From positions 71,501 through 135,500 of the forward strand of contig JACPUC010000002.1 in the NCBI GenBank assembly GCA_016192455.1: 64,000 bases of DNA. The letters run 5' to 3'. The position numbers were made by a program, and so were the translations under genes. The notes below the pieces were generated by a model that did not search any database, had not been told where the DNA came from, and saw only the letters and a list, made by a program, of their open reading frames with translations. Positions 35,943 to 46,450 of the stretch are shown in pieces. The number at the start of each line of letters is the position of its first letter. Position 1 is the first letter of the stretch. The stretch comes from Candidatus Tectimicrobiota bacterium. Lineage in GTDB: Bacteria > JACPUC01.

Positions 35943-37922
35943 ATGCTGGTGGTGGGAATAGATATCGGCGGCACGTTCACGGACTTCATCACCTTTGATG
36001 GCAAGGAGATGCGCACCCACAAGGTGCTGAGCACGCCGTCGAACCAGTCCATGGCGGTGCTGCAAGGGCTGCGCGAGCTCGGTGTGCTGGGCGAGCCCGA
36101 CCTCGAAATCGTGCACGGCTCCACGGTGGCGACGAATGCCCTGCTGGAGCGCAAAGGCGGCAAGGTCGCCCTGATCACCACGCAGGGATTCGAGGACGTG
36201 CTGGAGATCGGGCGCCAGAACCGCCCCAGCCTCTACGACCTCAACGTGCAGCGCCTGCCGCCGTTGGTCCCCTCGGAGCGCCGACTCGGGGTGCCGGAAC
36301 GCACGATTTACACCGGCGAGGTCATCCAGCCGCTCGACGAGGCGGCGGCCCGCCGGGTGGCGCGACAGGTGAAGGACCTCGGCGTCGACTCCCTGGCCAT
36401 CTGCTTGCTCTTCTCTTACGCCAACCCCTCCCACGAGCAGCGCCTGGTGGAGCTGTGCAAGGAGGCCGGCATCAAGGGCTTCATCAGCGCCTCGCACCAA
36501 ATCCTGCCGGAGTACCGCGAGTATGAGCGCACCAGCACCACGGTGGTGAACGCCTACGTGGTGCCGGTGATGGACCGCTACCTCTCGCGCCTCTCCGCCG
36601 AGCTGGGCGCCACGCCGCTGCGCATCATGCAATCGAACGGCGGCGCCATCTCCGCCGAGACGGCGAAGACCGAGTCGATCCGCACGGTCCTCTCCGGTCC
36701 CGCCGGCGGCGTGGTGGGAGCCCTCTTCCTGGCGCGGCTCTCCGGCTACGACCACATCATCAGCTTCGATATGGGCGGCACCTCGACCGACGTCTCCCTT
36801 TGCGAAGGCGGCATCAACACCACCACCGAGTCGGTGGTCGCCGGCAATGCCGTGCGCGTGCCGATGATCGAGCTGCACACCGTCGGCGCCGGCGGCGGCT
36901 CCATCGCCCGCCTCGATGAAGGTGGCGCCCTGCGCGTCGGACCGGAGAGCGCCGGCGCCGACCCCGGCCCCATCTGTTACGGCAAGGGGACGGAGATCGC
37001 CGTCACCGACGCGAACGTCGTCCTCGGCCGCATCAGCCCCGATCACTTCCTGGGCGGCCGCATGAAGCTGCACGACGAGGCGGCGCGCCGCGCCGTGGAC
37101 GAGCTGGCGCGCGCCATGCGCATGAGCCGCGAGGCGGTCGCCGAGGGCATCGTGCGGGTGGCCAACGCCACCATGCAGCGCGCCATCCAGGTCATGTCCG
37201 TGGAGCGCGGCCACGACCCGCGCGATTTCGCCCTCCTCTCCTTCGGCGGCGCCGGCGGGCTGCATTGCTGCGAGCTGGCCGAGAACCTCTCCATCCCGCG
37301 CCTCATCATCCCGAACCACGCCGGCCTCCTCTCCGCCTTCGGCATGATCACCTCCGACGTGGTGAAGGACTACTCGCAGACCGTTCTCATCAACACCGCC
37401 GCAACAAGCCAGGCCGACCTCGCGAAGCTCTTCGAGCCGCTCGATCAGCGCGGCCTCGACGAGATGCTGGCCGAGGGGCTGCCGCGCCAGCGCCTACGCT
37501 TCGCGCGCAGCCTCGACATGCGCTACATCGGCCAGAGCTTCGAGATCAGCGTGCCGTGGATGGACGACTACATCGCCGAGTTCCACCGGCTGCACGGGGT
37601 GCGCTACGGCTACAGCAACCCGAAACGACCCACCGAGATCGTCAACCTGCGGCTGCGCACGAGCGGCGAGGTGACGCCGCCGGAGTTCCCGCGGCTGCCG
37701 GCGGGATCCGCCGATCCCGGCGCCGCGCGCCTCGGCGCCAGCCCCGTCTACTACCGCGGCGCCTGGCACGACACGCCGCTCTACGAGCGCGAGCGCCTGC
37801 AGGCCGGCAACACCATCGACGGCCTCGCCGTGGTCTACGAGAAGACCGCCACGACCCTCATCACCCCCGGCTTCCAGGGCGTCGTCGACGAAGTGGGCAA
37901 CATCATCCTGACGCGGAAGTGA
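35943..37922 (+). CDS. hydantoinase/oxoprolinase subunit A
   Basis: ATP-dependent hydantoinase/5-oxoprolinase alpha-type subunit (HyuA), 659 residues, that activates and opens cyclic amides such as hydantoins or 5-oxoproline together with HyuB. The actin-like phosphate 1 motif VGIDIGGTFTDFI, SFDMGGTSTDVSL for phosphate 2 and the HTVGAGGGSIA core are all there. GGGAGAGG at 35930-35937 suits ATG 35943 (second of two adjacent ATGs). HyuB begins 53 bases after the stop, so the two are co-transcribed. Related acetophenone and acetone carboxylases share this architecture and remain an alternative. Confidence 0.92.
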   Translation: MLVVGIDIGGTFTDFITFDGKEMRTHKVLSTPSNQSMAVLQGLRELGVLGEPDLEIVHGSTVATNALLERKGGKVALITTQGFEDVLEIGRQNRPSLYDLNVQRLPPLVPSERRLGVPERTIYTGEVIQPLDEAAARRVARQVKDLGVDSLAICLLFSYANPSHEQRLVELCKEAGIKGFISASHQILPEYREYERTSTTVVNAYVVPVMDRYLSRLSAELGATPLRIMQSNGGAISAETAKTESIRTVLSGPAGGVVGALFLARLSGYDHIISFDMGGTSTDVSLCEGGINTTTESVVAGNAVRVPMIELHTVGAGGGSIARLDEGGALRVGPESAGADPGPICYGKGTEIAVTDANVVLGRISPDHFLGGRMKLHDEAARRAVDELARAMRMSREAVAEGIVRVANATMQRAIQVMSVERGHDPRDFALLSFGGAGGLHCCELAENLSIPRLIIPNHAGLLSAFGMITSDVVKDYSQTVLINTAATSQADLAKLFEPLDQRGLDEMLAEGLPRQRLRFARSLDMRYIGQSFEISVPWMDDYIAEFHRLHGVRYGYSNPKRPTEIVNLRLRTSGEVTPPEFPRLPAGSADPGAARLGASPVYYRGAWHDTPLYERERLQAGNTIDGLAVVYEKTATTLITPGFQGVVDEVGNIILTRK

Positions 37923-37975
37923 AGCAACCGGGAGCTGGGGGAAGGCGCACCGGCTCCCGGTCGAAGGAAACCTCG

Positions 37976-39541
37976 ATGTACGATCCCATCCGCCTGGAGA
38001 TTTTCAAGAATCTCTTTGTGGCCGCGGCCGAGGAGATGGGGGTGACGCTGGGTCGCACCAGCTTCTCGCCGAACATCAAGGAGCGGCGCGACTACTCCTG
38101 CGCCGTCTTCGACGGCCGCGGCGACATGGTGGCGCAGGCGGCGCACATCCCGGTGCACCTCGGCTCGCAGCCGCTCTCGGTCCTCAGCGTCATCGAGCAC
38201 CTGGCGCTCGAGCGCGGCGACGTTGCGATCCTCAACGATCCCTTCCGCGGCGGCACGCACCTGCCGGACATCACCCTCGTCTCCCCCGTCTTCGTCCCCG
38301 GCGACGACAAGCCGATGTTCTTCGTGGCGAACCGCGCCCACCACGCCGACGTGGGGGGCATGACCGCCGGCTCGCTGCCGATGGCGACGGAAATCTACCA
38401 GGAAGGGATCATCATCCCGCCGGTGAAGATCGTCGAGAAGGGACGGCTGAGCGAGGGGATCATGAACCTGATCCTGGCCAACGTGCGCACGCCCCAGGAG
38501 CGCGAGGGAGACCTCTCGGCGCAGATGGCGGCCAACAACACCGGCGAGCGGCGCCTCCTGGAGATCGTCGAGCGCAACGGCAAGGAGGTGACGGCGCAGT
38601 ACATGAAGGAACTGCAGAACTACGCCGAGCGCATGACGCGCGAGGCCATCCGCCAACTCCCCGACGGCGTCTACGAGTTCGAAGACTACATGGATAACGA
38701 CGGCATCACCGATGAGCCGATCCGCATCAAGGTGGCGATCACCATCAAGGGGGATGAGGCGGTCATCGACTTCACCGGCAGCCAGCCGCAGGTGGCCGGC
38801 GGGGTGAACGCCGTCTACGCCGTCACCCTGTCGGCGGCGTTCTACGTCTTCCGCTGCAGCGTCGGCTACGACATTCCCTCGAACAGCGGCTGCATGGCGC
38901 CGATCAAGGTGATCGCGCCGGAAGGGACGGTGGTGAATGCGCGTCCCCCGGCGGCGGTGGTCGGCGGCAACGTGGAAACCTCGCAGCGCATGGTGGATGT
39001 GCTGCTGGGAGCCATGGCGAAGGCGGCGCCGGAGAAATACCCGGCGGCGAGCTGCGGCAGCATGAACAACATCACCATCGGCGGCATCGACCCGCGCAGC
39101 GGCAAGCCGTTTGCCTACTACGAGACCATCGCCGGCGGCATGGGGGCGCGCCCGACCAGCAACGGCCTCGACGGCGTCCACACCCACATGACGAACACCC
39201 TCAACACGCCGGTGGAGGCCATCGAGGTGGCCTACCCGTTCCGCGTCACCTGCTACGCGCTGCGGCGGGGCTCCGGCGGCAAGGGGAAGTTTCGCGGCGG
39301 CGACGGCGTCATCCGGGAGCTGGAGCTGCGCTGCGACGCGCAGGTGACCATCCTCTCCGAACGCCGCAAGTTCGCCCCCTACGGCGTCTTGGGAGGGGAA
39401 TCCGGCAAGCCGGGGGAGAACCTGCACATCCGCAACGGCGAGCGCCGGGTGTTGCCGTCGAAGATCAATTTCGTCGCCAAGGTTGGCGATAGCGTCAGCA
39501 TCGCAACGCCGGGCGGCGGCGGTTACGGGAGTCCCGGTTGA
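37976..39541 (+). CDS. hydantoinase/oxoprolinase subunit B
   Basis: Beta-type subunit (HyuB), 521 residues, partner of the gene just upstream. Family landmarks are MYDPIRLEIFKNLFVAAAEE at the start, LNDPFRGGTHLPDITLV, NRAHHADVGGMTAGSLP, FTGSQPQVAGGVNAVYAV, and the C-terminal [16 protein letters not shown] is 7 bases before ATG 37976. The overlapping frame extending upstream to 37265 is an artefact of GC-rich HyuA. Together with HyuA it forms the catalytic complex for ATP-driven cyclic-amide hydrolysis or related carboxylation. Confidence 0.92.
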   Translation: MYDPIRLEIFKNLFVAAAEEMGVTLGRTSFSPNIKERRDYSCAVFDGRGDMVAQAAHIPVHLGSQPLSVLSVIEHLALERGDVAILNDPFRGGTHLPDITLVSPVFVPGDDKPMFFVANRAHHADVGGMTAGSLPMATEIYQEGIIIPPVKIVEKGRLSEGIMNLILANVRTPQEREGDLSAQMAANNTGERRLLEIVERNGKEVTAQYMKELQNYAERMTREAIRQLPDGVYEFEDYMDNDGITDEPIRIKVAITIKGDEAVIDFTGSQPQVAGGVNAVYAVTLSAAFYVFRCSVGYDIPSNSGCMAPIKVIAPEGTVVNARPPAAVVGGNVETSQRMVDVLLGAMAKAAPEKYPAASCGSMNNITIGGIDPRSGKPFAYYETIAGGMGARPTSNGLDGVHTHMTNTLNTPVEAIEVAYPFRVTCYALRRGSGGKGKFRGGDGVIRELELRCDAQVTILSERRKFAPYGVLGGESGKPGENLHIRNGERRVLPSKINFVAKVGDSVSIATPGGGGYGSPG

Positions 39542-39991
39542 GCAGGTGGAGACTCCAGGGTGCTGCGTCGGAACCCCCGGGCGATCTCTCGCAGGGTCAA
39601 AGGATAGTGCCGTGCCGGCGGTGGATCCGGGTGTGATGCCCTTACGAGTCTGCTCTTTGTCAACAGAAGGGAGCGCGTTTCGGAGTGTGTCCGTGGAGAT
39701 CGAGGCCGCTGGGACATGGAGGGCAGTGCTCAGCAGCGGCAGGTGTGGCATGAGGGCGGGATCGGTTCCTCGGAACCCTCCCTCCCATCCTCGAGGTCTT
39801 CGCGGAACTCCTTGCCGAATACGCCGTTAGCCTATCAGACTCGCCACGCCGAGGCAGAGTGCAAGGCTGCGCTCCAGGTAGGTGGAGCTCGCTTCCCGGG
39901 AGTGCTGAGGAGGGGATGGGGCGGTGACAAAAAGTGCCGGGAGTGAAAAAAATGTGGTAAAATTTTGAAAATGTGGTACCATTGAAAAGCT
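39542..39991. other. intergenic region, 450 bp
   Basis: No gene is apparent in the first 400 bases. The last 45 bases turn AT-rich and carry an extended -10-like box and a direct repeat (see 39949-39983). Confidence 0.5.
39949..39983 (+). promoter_or_regulatory. direct repeat overlapping an extended -10 element
   Basis: AAAATGTGGTAaaATT (39949-39964) and AAAATGTGGTAccATT (39968-39983) are repeated with a 19-base offset, differing at two positions. The first copy includes TGGTAAAAT (39955-39963), an extended -10 box. The arrangement looks like an operator covering the promoter of the small gene at 39992. Confidence 0.5.
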
Positions 39992-40312
39992 ATGGCTGTT
40001 CACATTAACCGACTACGGTCTACGAACTATGGAGCTGGGATGAGCAAGAAGGGCCGTATACAGAACATCGTCATTGACCGAAGTTACGTTGAGCAAGCGA
40101 ATGTGAAGCACGTGCTCATTGACTTTGGCATCTCTGAGGAGAAGTCTGCGCCGCCGTTCACGCTGGAGCTGGCTCTGGAGTCCGATGCGTTGTACCTCTG
40201 CCTCTTCAACGAACGTGGGGGCGTCAGGTTCCGGGTCGGGGACAATGACAGCGAGCTCGGCCAGGCCATTGAAGCGCTCTCCTCGATGTTCTCCTCAAGT
40301 GTCATTGAGTGA
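39992..40312 (+). CDS. small protein of unknown function
   Basis: Not recognised. Up to 106 residues from ATG 39992; ATG 40040 (MSKKGRIQNIVID), with GGAG five bases upstream, is an equally good start and gives 90 residues. The sequence mixes a basic N-terminus with alternating strand-like VKHVLIDFGI, FTLELALESDALYLCLF and GVRFRVGDND, and ends with a helical ELGQAIEALSSMF. Composition is less GC-rich than its neighbours. The repeat over its promoter suggests autoregulation, as in small antitoxin-type or phage-derived genes, but no partner is present. Confidence 0.55.
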   Translation: MAVHINRLRSTNYGAGMSKKGRIQNIVIDRSYVEQANVKHVLIDFGISEEKSAPPFTLELALESDALYLCLFNERGGVRFRVGDNDSELGQAIEALSSMFSSSVIE

Positions 40313-40413
40313 CAGCCCGCCCGGGTTCTTCCTCCATTGCCGCTGTGGCTGGTTGCGTTCACGGCAGCATAGCTGGCCGGCAGGGGAACGCCGGCTCTCG
40401 GGGGCGCCGGCCT

Positions 40414-41226
40414 TCAGCGCGCGCAGCGAAAGCCGACGTTGAACCAGCCCCGGTCGGAACGGAAGAAGCTCCGCTTCGCCGAGCGCACGATATCGGCTGC
40501 ATCGGTCTGTCCCTGGTAGTTGAAGAACGACCCCCCCTTCAGAATCACCGCCGAGCCCGACGCCAGGGTATCGGCGGTCCATTCCCAGACGTTCCCCGCC
40601 ATATCGAGCACGCCGTAGACACTCGCCCCGCCGGGGTAGGCGCCGACCGGCGTGGTGCCCAGGTGCGGGCCTGCCGGCGTATTGGCTCGGCCGGCGTCGA
40701 AGACCTCCCCCCAGGGGTAGCGGCGGCCGTCGGTTCCCCGCGCCGCCTTCTCCCACTCCGCCTCGCTGGGAAGGCGCTTGCCCTGGGCCCGGCAATAGGC
40801 TCGAGCCTCCTCCCAGGTGACATTTACCACCGGGTGCTCGGCCTTCCCGGGTGGGATGGGGTGCGAGGGCTTCCAGGCCGCATAGGCGGCCTCGGTGACA
40901 GGGGTGCGGTCGATGGCGAAGGCGGCCAGCTCCACGCGGCGCAGGGGCGCCTCACCGGGGTCGCCGTCGTTTGCGCCCATGAGAAACGCGCCGGCAGGGA
41001 TGTCGACCATGGCGCCGGCAGCGTTCGGCTTCTCAGCGGGGGCGGCGATGGGGGCGGGACTGGGTTCGCTCGTGCAGGCAATTAGGGTGAGGAGCAGGGC
41101 TGCGGGAAGGAGCGGCCGCAGCCGCGCCGTCAGGCACCCCAGCGACGAGGTTCGCCGGCCGCGACGGCGGCGATTCCGACCTGCGGCCGAGGAGAGCGCT
41201 GCCACCTCTTCTTCCGCGCCCTGCAT
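40414..41226 (-). CDS. FGE/SUMF1-fold lipoprotein, probably not a sulfatase activator
   Basis: A 270-residue protein of the formylglycine-generating-enzyme (FGE-sulfatase) fold, with a lipobox LLTLIACTSE (Cys about residue 51) indicating lipid anchoring. Fold hallmarks are FLMGANDGDPGEAPLRRVEL, YPVTEAAYAAW-like TPVTEAAYAAW, VNVTWEEARAYCRAQGKRLP, SEAEWEKAARG, YPWGEVFDAGRANT, and GNVWEWTADT. The segment where true FGEs have the Cu-binding Cys pair reads LKGGSFFNYQGQTDAAD, without cysteines, so it is unlikely to make formylglycine. No sulfatase is encoded in the window. It follows csoR on the same strand. It may be a structural or binding member of this fold. Confidence 0.82.
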   Translation of the reverse strand: MQGAEEEVAALSSAAGRNRRRRGRRTSSLGCLTARLRPLLPAALLLTLIACTSEPSPAPIAAPAEKPNAAGAMVDIPAGAFLMGANDGDPGEAPLRRVELAAFAIDRTPVTEAAYAAWKPSHPIPPGKAEHPVVNVTWEEARAYCRAQGKRLPSEAEWEKAARGTDGRRYPWGEVFDAGRANTPAGPHLGTTPVGAYPGGASVYGVLDMAGNVWEWTADTLASGSAVILKGGSFFNYQGQTDAADIVRSAKRSFFRSDRGWFNVGFRCAR

Positions 41227-41304
41227 GGTGGTCTTCCAAGAGGCGGGGACGAGCGAAACTCGCGCGCCTGGGGGGTGGGGCGAGATGCCGCGGCGGCGAT
41301 CGGC

Positions 41305-41583
41305 TCAGCGGCGGAAGCGCGACAGGATCATCATCACCTCATCGATCTTGCCGTTCTGCTCAGCGCTGTCGCCGGAGCGCATCGCCGTGGCCACACAGGT
41401 CTGCAGGTGGGTCCGCATGACGATCTCCTCGATGCGCTCCATGGCAGCCACCGCGGAGCGGAGCTGGGTGAGGATGTCGATGCAGTAGCGGTCATCCTCG
41501 ACCATCTGCTGGATGCCGCGCACCTGCCCTTCCACTCGCCGCAACCGTGCAATGAGACGCTGCTTCGCATCCTCGTGTGGCAT
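41305..41583 (-). CDS. csoR: copper-sensing repressor, CsoR family
   Basis: A 92-residue DUF156/CsoR-type repressor that releases DNA on binding Cu(I). The ligand set is intact: C34 in RYCIDILTQL, H59 and C63 in THLQTCV, at the CsoR spacing 25/4. The basic segment RLIARLRRVEGQVRGI is the DNA-binding face of the family. ATG 41583 is preceded by a GAGGAGAGGG stretch; the frame extends upstream without support. It lies downstream of ftsH and copA on the same strand, so it probably autoregulates this module through the promoter at 46510-46539. Confidence 0.9.
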   Translation of the reverse strand: MPHEDAKQRLIARLRRVEGQVRGIQQMVEDDRYCIDILTQLRSAVAAMERIEEIVMRTHLQTCVATAMRSGDSAEQNGKIDEVMMILSRFRR

Positions 41584-41764
41584 GGCAACTTCGTCCCTCT
41601 CCTCGCCTCCGTGGATGAATGGGCGCCAGGCGTCCGGACGCGACGCCGTCGCCTCTCCTGCCCGCTCGCCCCGAGTCCCGCAGCGGCAGCGCCGGGCGAA
41701 GCCCATGCCGTGAGGCCCGCGCCTGAGGCAGCCGCCGCGCCGCTGGGCCGGTGACGCGGGCCTC

Positions 41765-43660
41765 TCACGCGGCGGGCTCGTGCCCGTCCCCCTCGCCCAG
41801 GGCGCGCGATTTCTTCAGGATCGCCTGCAGCTCGGCGCCGCTGATGTCTTCATACTGGAGGAGATGCTCGGCCATCGTGTCCAGAAGCTCGCGCCGCTTG
41901 CGCAGCAGATCAAGCACGCGCAGGTGCGCCGTGTCGAGGAGCTCCCGCACCTCGGCGTCGATGGCGCGCGCCGTCTCCTCGCTGTACTCCTGCCGCGTCG
42001 TGCCCCAGCCGTCAACGGGCAGGAAGGGGGAGCGCTGGCGCTCATAGGTGACGATCCCCAGGTGCTCGCTCATGCCGTACTCCGCCACCATGCTGCGGGC
42101 CAGGTCGGTCGCCCGCTGCAGATCGTTCTGGGCGCCGGTCGAAATCTCGTTGAAGACGATCTCCTCGGCGCAGCGGCCGCCCAGCAGCACCGCCAGCTTG
42201 TCGAGGAGCTCGCTCTTCGACATCAGGAAGCGGTCCTCCGTGGGCCGCTGCAGGGTGTAGCCCAACGCCGCGATGCCGCGGGGGATGATCGACACCTTCT
42301 GCACCGGGTCGGCGTGCCGCACGGCGCTCGCCGCCAGCGCGTGCCCCGACTCGTGGTAGGCGACGGTGCGCTTCTCCTGCTCGTTGAGGCGGCGCGATTT
42401 CTTCTCCAGGCCGGCCACGATGCGCTCGATGGCCTCCTCGAAATCGGCCATCGCCACCGCCGGTTTCTCCTTCCGCGCCGCCAGGAGGGCGGCCTCGTTC
42501 ACCACATTCGCTAGGTCGGCCCCCACGAAGCCAGGCGTGATGCCCGCCAGGGCGCGGAAATCGACGTCGGGGCCGAGGGTGATGGGTTGCGCGTGCACCT
42601 CGAGAATCTGCTGCCGCCCCAGGAGGTCGGGCCGATCGACGAGGACGTGGCGGTCGAAGCGGCCCGGGCGCAACAGGGCGGGGTCGAGGATCTCCGGCCG
42701 GTTCGTGGCCGCCAGGATGATCACCCCGGCCTCGGTGGAGAAGCCGTCCATCTCGACGAGGAGCTGGTTCAACGTCTGGTCGCGTTCGTCGTGGCCCCCC
42801 ATGGGATTGAGTGCCCGCACCTTGCCGAGGGCGTCGAGCTCGTCGATGAAGATGATGCAAGGCGCCTTCGTCTGCGCCTGCTGGAAGAGGTCGCGCACGC
42901 GCGCCGCGCCGACGCCCACGAACATCTCGACGAACTCCGAGCCGCTGAGGCTGAAGAAGGGCACGCTCGCCTCGCCGGCGACCGCCTTGGCGAGCAGCGT
43001 CTTGCCGGTGCCCGGCGGGCCGACCAGCAGCACCCCCTTGGGGATCTTGCCACCCAGGCGCCGGAAGCGCTCAGGGCTGCGCAGGAACAGCACTACCTCC
43101 TCGAGTTCGGCCTTGGCCTCCTCGATGCCGGCCACGTCCTTGAAGGTCACGCCGGTCGATTTCTCGACGTAGACCTTCGCTTTGCTGCGGCCGATGCTCA
43201 TCAGGCCGCCGGCCCCCGCCGTGATGCGTTTCAACAGGAAGCTCCAGATGAGGAGGAAGAGGATGATCGGCACCACCCAGCCCAGGACCGACTTCAGCCA
43301 GGTGTTCTCGTAGCGCCCGGCAAAGCGCACCCCGGCTGCCTCCAGCTCGGCGGCGAGGTTGGGATCATCCACCCGCACCGTGGCGAACCGCCGCAGACCG
43401 TCCTTGTCCCGCTCCAGGCGCGCTGCCTTCTCGGCAGGCAGGAGCGTGGCGAGCGCCTGCGAGCGCACCTTGCCGCTGAGGATCGCCGTGCCGATCTCCA
43501 CCTCGACGACGCCGTGCTCCTTGACGAGCTTCTTGAAGTCGCTGTAGTCGAGGGTCTCGATCTGCGGGGCGGAGACGAGGGCATGGGCCGCGAAGAGCGC
43601 CGCCAGCGCCAGCACGAAGTACCAGAGTGAGAACTGATGGTGCTTCTCCAACCTCTCCAC
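41765..43660 (-). CDS. ftsH: ATP-dependent zinc metalloprotease FtsH
   Basis: Membrane AAA+ protease of 631 residues. Two membrane helices (about 12-30 and 125-145) flank a periplasmic domain; the AAA module has Walker [15 protein letters not shown], Walker [13 protein letters not shown] and the second region of homology [20 protein letters not shown]; the peptidase domain has H436-E-S-G-H440 and the third zinc ligand region. Length and architecture are complete. It degrades membrane and unfolded proteins. It is unusual in position: between copA (105 bases upstream) and csoR (181 bases downstream), so it may be a dedicated, copper-inducible paralog. Whether a housekeeping ftsH exists elsewhere cannot be seen. 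Confidence 0.95.
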   Translation of the reverse strand: MERLEKHHQFSLWYFVLALAALFAAHALVSAPQIETLDYSDFKKLVKEHGVVEVEIGTAILSGKVRSQALATLLPAEKAARLERDKDGLRRFATVRVDDPNLAAELEAAGVRFAGRYENTWLKSVLGWVVPIILFLLIWSFLLKRITAGAGGLMSIGRSKAKVYVEKSTGVTFKDVAGIEEAKAELEEVVLFLRSPERFRRLGGKIPKGVLLVGPPGTGKTLLAKAVAGEASVPFFSLSGSEFVEMFVGVGAARVRDLFQQAQTKAPCIIFIDELDALGKVRALNPMGGHDERDQTLNQLLVEMDGFSTEAGVIILAATNRPEILDPALLRPGRFDRHVLVDRPDLLGRQQILEVHAQPITLGPDVDFRALAGITPGFVGADLANVVNEAALLAARKEKPAVAMADFEEAIERIVAGLEKKSRRLNEQEKRTVAYHESGHALAASAVRHADPVQKVSIIPRGIAALGYTLQRPTEDRFLMSKSELLDKLAVLLGGRCAEEIVFNEISTGAQNDLQRATDLARSMVAEYGMSEHLGIVTYERQRSPFLPVDGWGTTRQEYSEETARAIDAEVRELLDTAHLRVLDLLRKRRELLDTMAEHLLQYEDISGAELQAILKKSRALGEGDGHEPAA

Positions 43661-43765
43661 TCCTCTCGATTCGCGGCAGGTGGCTCAGGCGGTGCCTGGG
43701 CTGCCGCAGAGGGTAGGCGAGACCCCGGCGCTCCGCGCGAGACGTCCGTGCCGGGCCTGCCGCTG

Positions 43766-46450
43766 CTACTCCGCTCCTGGCATGCGGAAGCGTCGCAGGC
43801 GCAGCGAATTGCTCACCACCGACACGGAGCTGAAGGCCATGGCGAGCGAGGCGAACATCGGGTTCAACAGGACGCCGAAGAACGGGTAGAGCACACCGGC
43901 GGCGATGGGAATGCCGGCGCTGTTGTAAGCGAAGGCCCAGAAGAGGTTCTGCTTGATGGTGCGCAGGGTGGCGCGGCTGAGCGTGATGGCCGCGGCCACG
44001 CCGCCGAGGTCGTCGCGGATGAGGGTGATGTCGGAGGCCTCCATGGCGATATCGGTGCCGGTGCCGATGGCGATCCCCACGTCAGCCTGCGCCAGGGCCG
44101 GCGCATCATTGATGCCGTCGCCGACCATCGCCACCTTGCGCCCCTCCGCCTGCAGCTTCTGGATGGCCGCGGCCTTGCCGTCGGGGAGGACTTCCGCGAG
44201 GACCTCATCGATTCCCGCCTGGCGGGCGATGGCTTCTGCGGTGGAGCGCGCATCGCCGGTGAGCATGACGACGCGCAGCCTGGCGCGCCGCAGGGCGCGC
44301 ACCGCCGCCACCGACGTCTCGCGCAGCGTGTCGGCTACCGCGATGAGACCCGCCGGCGCGCCGCCTACCACCACGTACATGCTCGTCTTCCCCTCCTGGG
44401 CCAGCTTCAGGGCCTGGGTGCTGGAGGTGGCGACGTCGATGCCGAGATCCTCCATCATCGCGCGGTTGCCGAGCGCCACGCTCTTCCCGGCGATGGTGGC
44501 GGTGATGCCGCGGCCGGGCCACGCCGCGAACTCCTCCGGGGCCGGCAGATCCAGCTCGCGCTCGCGGGCCCGCGCCACGATAGCCGCGCCCAGGGGGTGC
44601 TCGGAGCCCTGCTCGGCGGCGGCGGCGAGGCGCAGCACCTCGTCCTCATCATAGCCCTGGAACGAGATGATATCGGTGACTTCCGGCTTGCCCTTTGTCA
44701 GCGTGCCGGTCTTGTCCAGGACGATGGTGTCGAGTTTGCACGCTGTCTCCAGGCTCTCGGCGCTCTTGAAGAGGATGCCGTTCTCCGCCCCCTTGCCGCT
44801 GCCCACCATGATCGCCGTCGGCGTGGCCAGCCCCAGGGCGCACGGGCAGGCGATGATGAGCACCGCGATGAAGTTCAAGAGGGCGAACGTGAAGGCCGGA
44901 TCGGGCCCGGCGAGCCACCAGACGCCGAGGGTCACGAGGGCGAGTGCGATGACGATGGGGACGAAGACCGCCGCGATCGTATCCGCCAGCCGCTGGATCG
45001 GCGCCTTCGAACCCTGCGCCTGCTCGACGAGTTTGATGATCTGCGCCAGGGCGGTCTCGGCGCCGACGCGCGTGGCGCGGAAGGTGAGGCGTCCCGTTTG
45101 GTTCACGGTGGCGCCGATGACCTCATCGCCGGCATGCTTCTCCACCGGGATGCTCTCGCCGGTGAGCATCGACTCATCAATGGCGGAGGCGCCGTCCAGG
45201 ACGATGCCATCGACGGGCACCTTCTCGCCCGGCCGCACCACGACCACGTCGCCCACCTGCACCGTCTCGATGGGCACGTCCTCCTCGCGGCCGTCGCGCA
45301 GGATGCGGGCGGTCTTCGCCCGCAGGCCCATGAGCTTCTTGATGGCCTCCGAGGTCTGCCCCTTGGCGCGCGCCTCGAGCAGCCGGCCCACGAGGATGAG
45401 GGTGATGATCACCGCGGCGGTGTCGTAGTAGACGTGCACCTCGCGGCCGGCGGTGACGAGCCGCGGCCAGAACGTCGCCACGGCGCTGTAGACGAAGGCC
45501 GCCGAGGTGCCGACGGCGATGAGGGTGTTCATGTCGGCGCTGCCGTGGCGGAGCTGCTTGAAGAAGCCGGCATAGAACTGCCAGCCGCACCAGAACTGCA
45601 CCGGCAGGGTGAGGAGGAAGTAGGCGAGGAAGAGCTGCGCCTCCGGCACGGCGGCAAGGCCAGGAATCCTGCCGCGGAACGTTTCGACGAGGAGGAGGGC
45701 GGAGAGCACCGCGCCGACGGCGACCTTGCGCTTCAGGGTGGCGATCTCGCGCTGCCGCGCCTGGCGTTCGTGATCGACCAGGGCGGCCTCGTCGAGGACC
45801 TCGCGGGCGCCGTAACCGGCCGCCTCGACGGCGCGCACCAGCTCCGCCGCCGTCACGCTCCCCGGCAGCAGGCGCACGGCGGCGCGCTGCGTGGCGAGGT
45901 TGACGGTCGCCGAGGTCACCCCATCGAGGCGACGCAGAGCGCGCTCCACCGCGTTCACGCAGCTCGCGCAGGTCATCCCCTGGATGCTCAGGCTCACCTC
46001 GGCTTGCGGCACCTCATAGCCTAGCCCTACAATGGTCTCGGCGAGGCGCTGGGGGTTCGTCTGCCGCGGATCATAGACGAGGCTCGCCTTCTCCGCCGCG
46101 AAATTGACGTTCGCCCGGCTCACCCCAGCGGCTTTGCCCAGGCCGCGCTCGATGGTCGCCGCGCAGCTCGCGCAGCTCATCCCCTTCACGGAGAGGTCGA
46201 GCTGCCGCAACGCGGCGGGGGTGGGGGGGAGAGCGGCGGCTGCCTCGGCCCCGTCGCCGCCGGCATGCGCCGTTGCCGCGGCGTCGGACGCTCCAGCGGC
46301 GCCCTCGCCGTTGAGGTACTGGACGGGGTCGCGCGCGAAGGCGTCACGGCACCCGGGGTTGCAGAAGTAATAGGTCGCGCCGTCGTACTCCATCCTGGCT
46401 GCTGCGGCATGCTCAGCCACGGTCATGCCGCAGACGGGATCACGTGCCAT
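43766..46450 (-). CDS. copA: copper-exporting P1B-type ATPase with YHS and two HMA domains
   Basis: An 894-residue Cu(I) efflux pump. From the N-terminus: a YHS metal-binding domain (1-47, DPVCGMTV), a linker, HMA1 with GMSCASC (C93/C96), HMA2 with GMTCASC (C161/C164), eight membrane helices, the ion-binding [13 protein letters not shown], phosphorylation site [10 protein letters not shown], and hinge [12 protein letters not shown]. Late-helix residues in [10 protein letters not shown] and [15 protein letters not shown] fit the Cu(I) subclass. ATG 46450 follows AGGAGGG by about 8 bases; the frame further up to 46750 is not protein-like. It heads the copA-ftsH-csoR set. Confidence 0.95.
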   Translation of the reverse strand: MARDPVCGMTVAEHAAAARMEYDGATYYFCNPGCRDAFARDPVQYLNGEGAAGASDAAATAHAGGDGAEAAAALPPTPAALRQLDLSVKGMSCASCAATIERGLGKAAGVSRANVNFAAEKASLVYDPRQTNPQRLAETIVGLGYEVPQAEVSLSIQGMTCASCVNAVERALRRLDGVTSATVNLATQRAAVRLLPGSVTAAELVRAVEAAGYGAREVLDEAALVDHERQARQREIATLKRKVAVGAVLSALLLVETFRGRIPGLAAVPEAQLFLAYFLLTLPVQFWCGWQFYAGFFKQLRHGSADMNTLIAVGTSAAFVYSAVATFWPRLVTAGREVHVYYDTAAVIITLILVGRLLEARAKGQTSEAIKKLMGLRAKTARILRDGREEDVPIETVQVGDVVVVRPGEKVPVDGIVLDGASAIDESMLTGESIPVEKHAGDEVIGATVNQTGRLTFRATRVGAETALAQIIKLVEQAQGSKAPIQRLADTIAAVFVPIVIALALVTLGVWWLAGPDPAFTFALLNFIAVLIIACPCALGLATPTAIMVGSGKGAENGILFKSAESLETACKLDTIVLDKTGTLTKGKPEVTDIISFQGYDEDEVLRLAAAAEQGSEHPLGAAIVARARERELDLPAPEEFAAWPGRGITATIAGKSVALGNRAMMEDLGIDVATSSTQALKLAQEGKTSMYVVVGGAPAGLIAVADTLRETSVAAVRALRRARLRVVMLTGDARSTAEAIARQAGIDEVLAEVLPDGKAAAIQKLQAEGRKVAMVGDGINDAPALAQADVGIAIGTGTDIAMEASDITLIRDDLGGVAAAITLSRATLRTIKQNLFWAFAYNSAGIPIAAGVLYPFFGVLLNPMFASLAMAFSSVSVVSNSLRLRRFRMPGAE

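Noticed and set aside
37265-37975. Upstream extension of hydantoinase B over hydantoinase A
   Set aside because: Overlapping translation is Arg/Pro-rich; homologs and the ribosome binding site place the start at 37976.
43637-46024. Plus-strand frame of 795 codons
   Set aside because: Antisense to copA; no domain and strongly biased composition.
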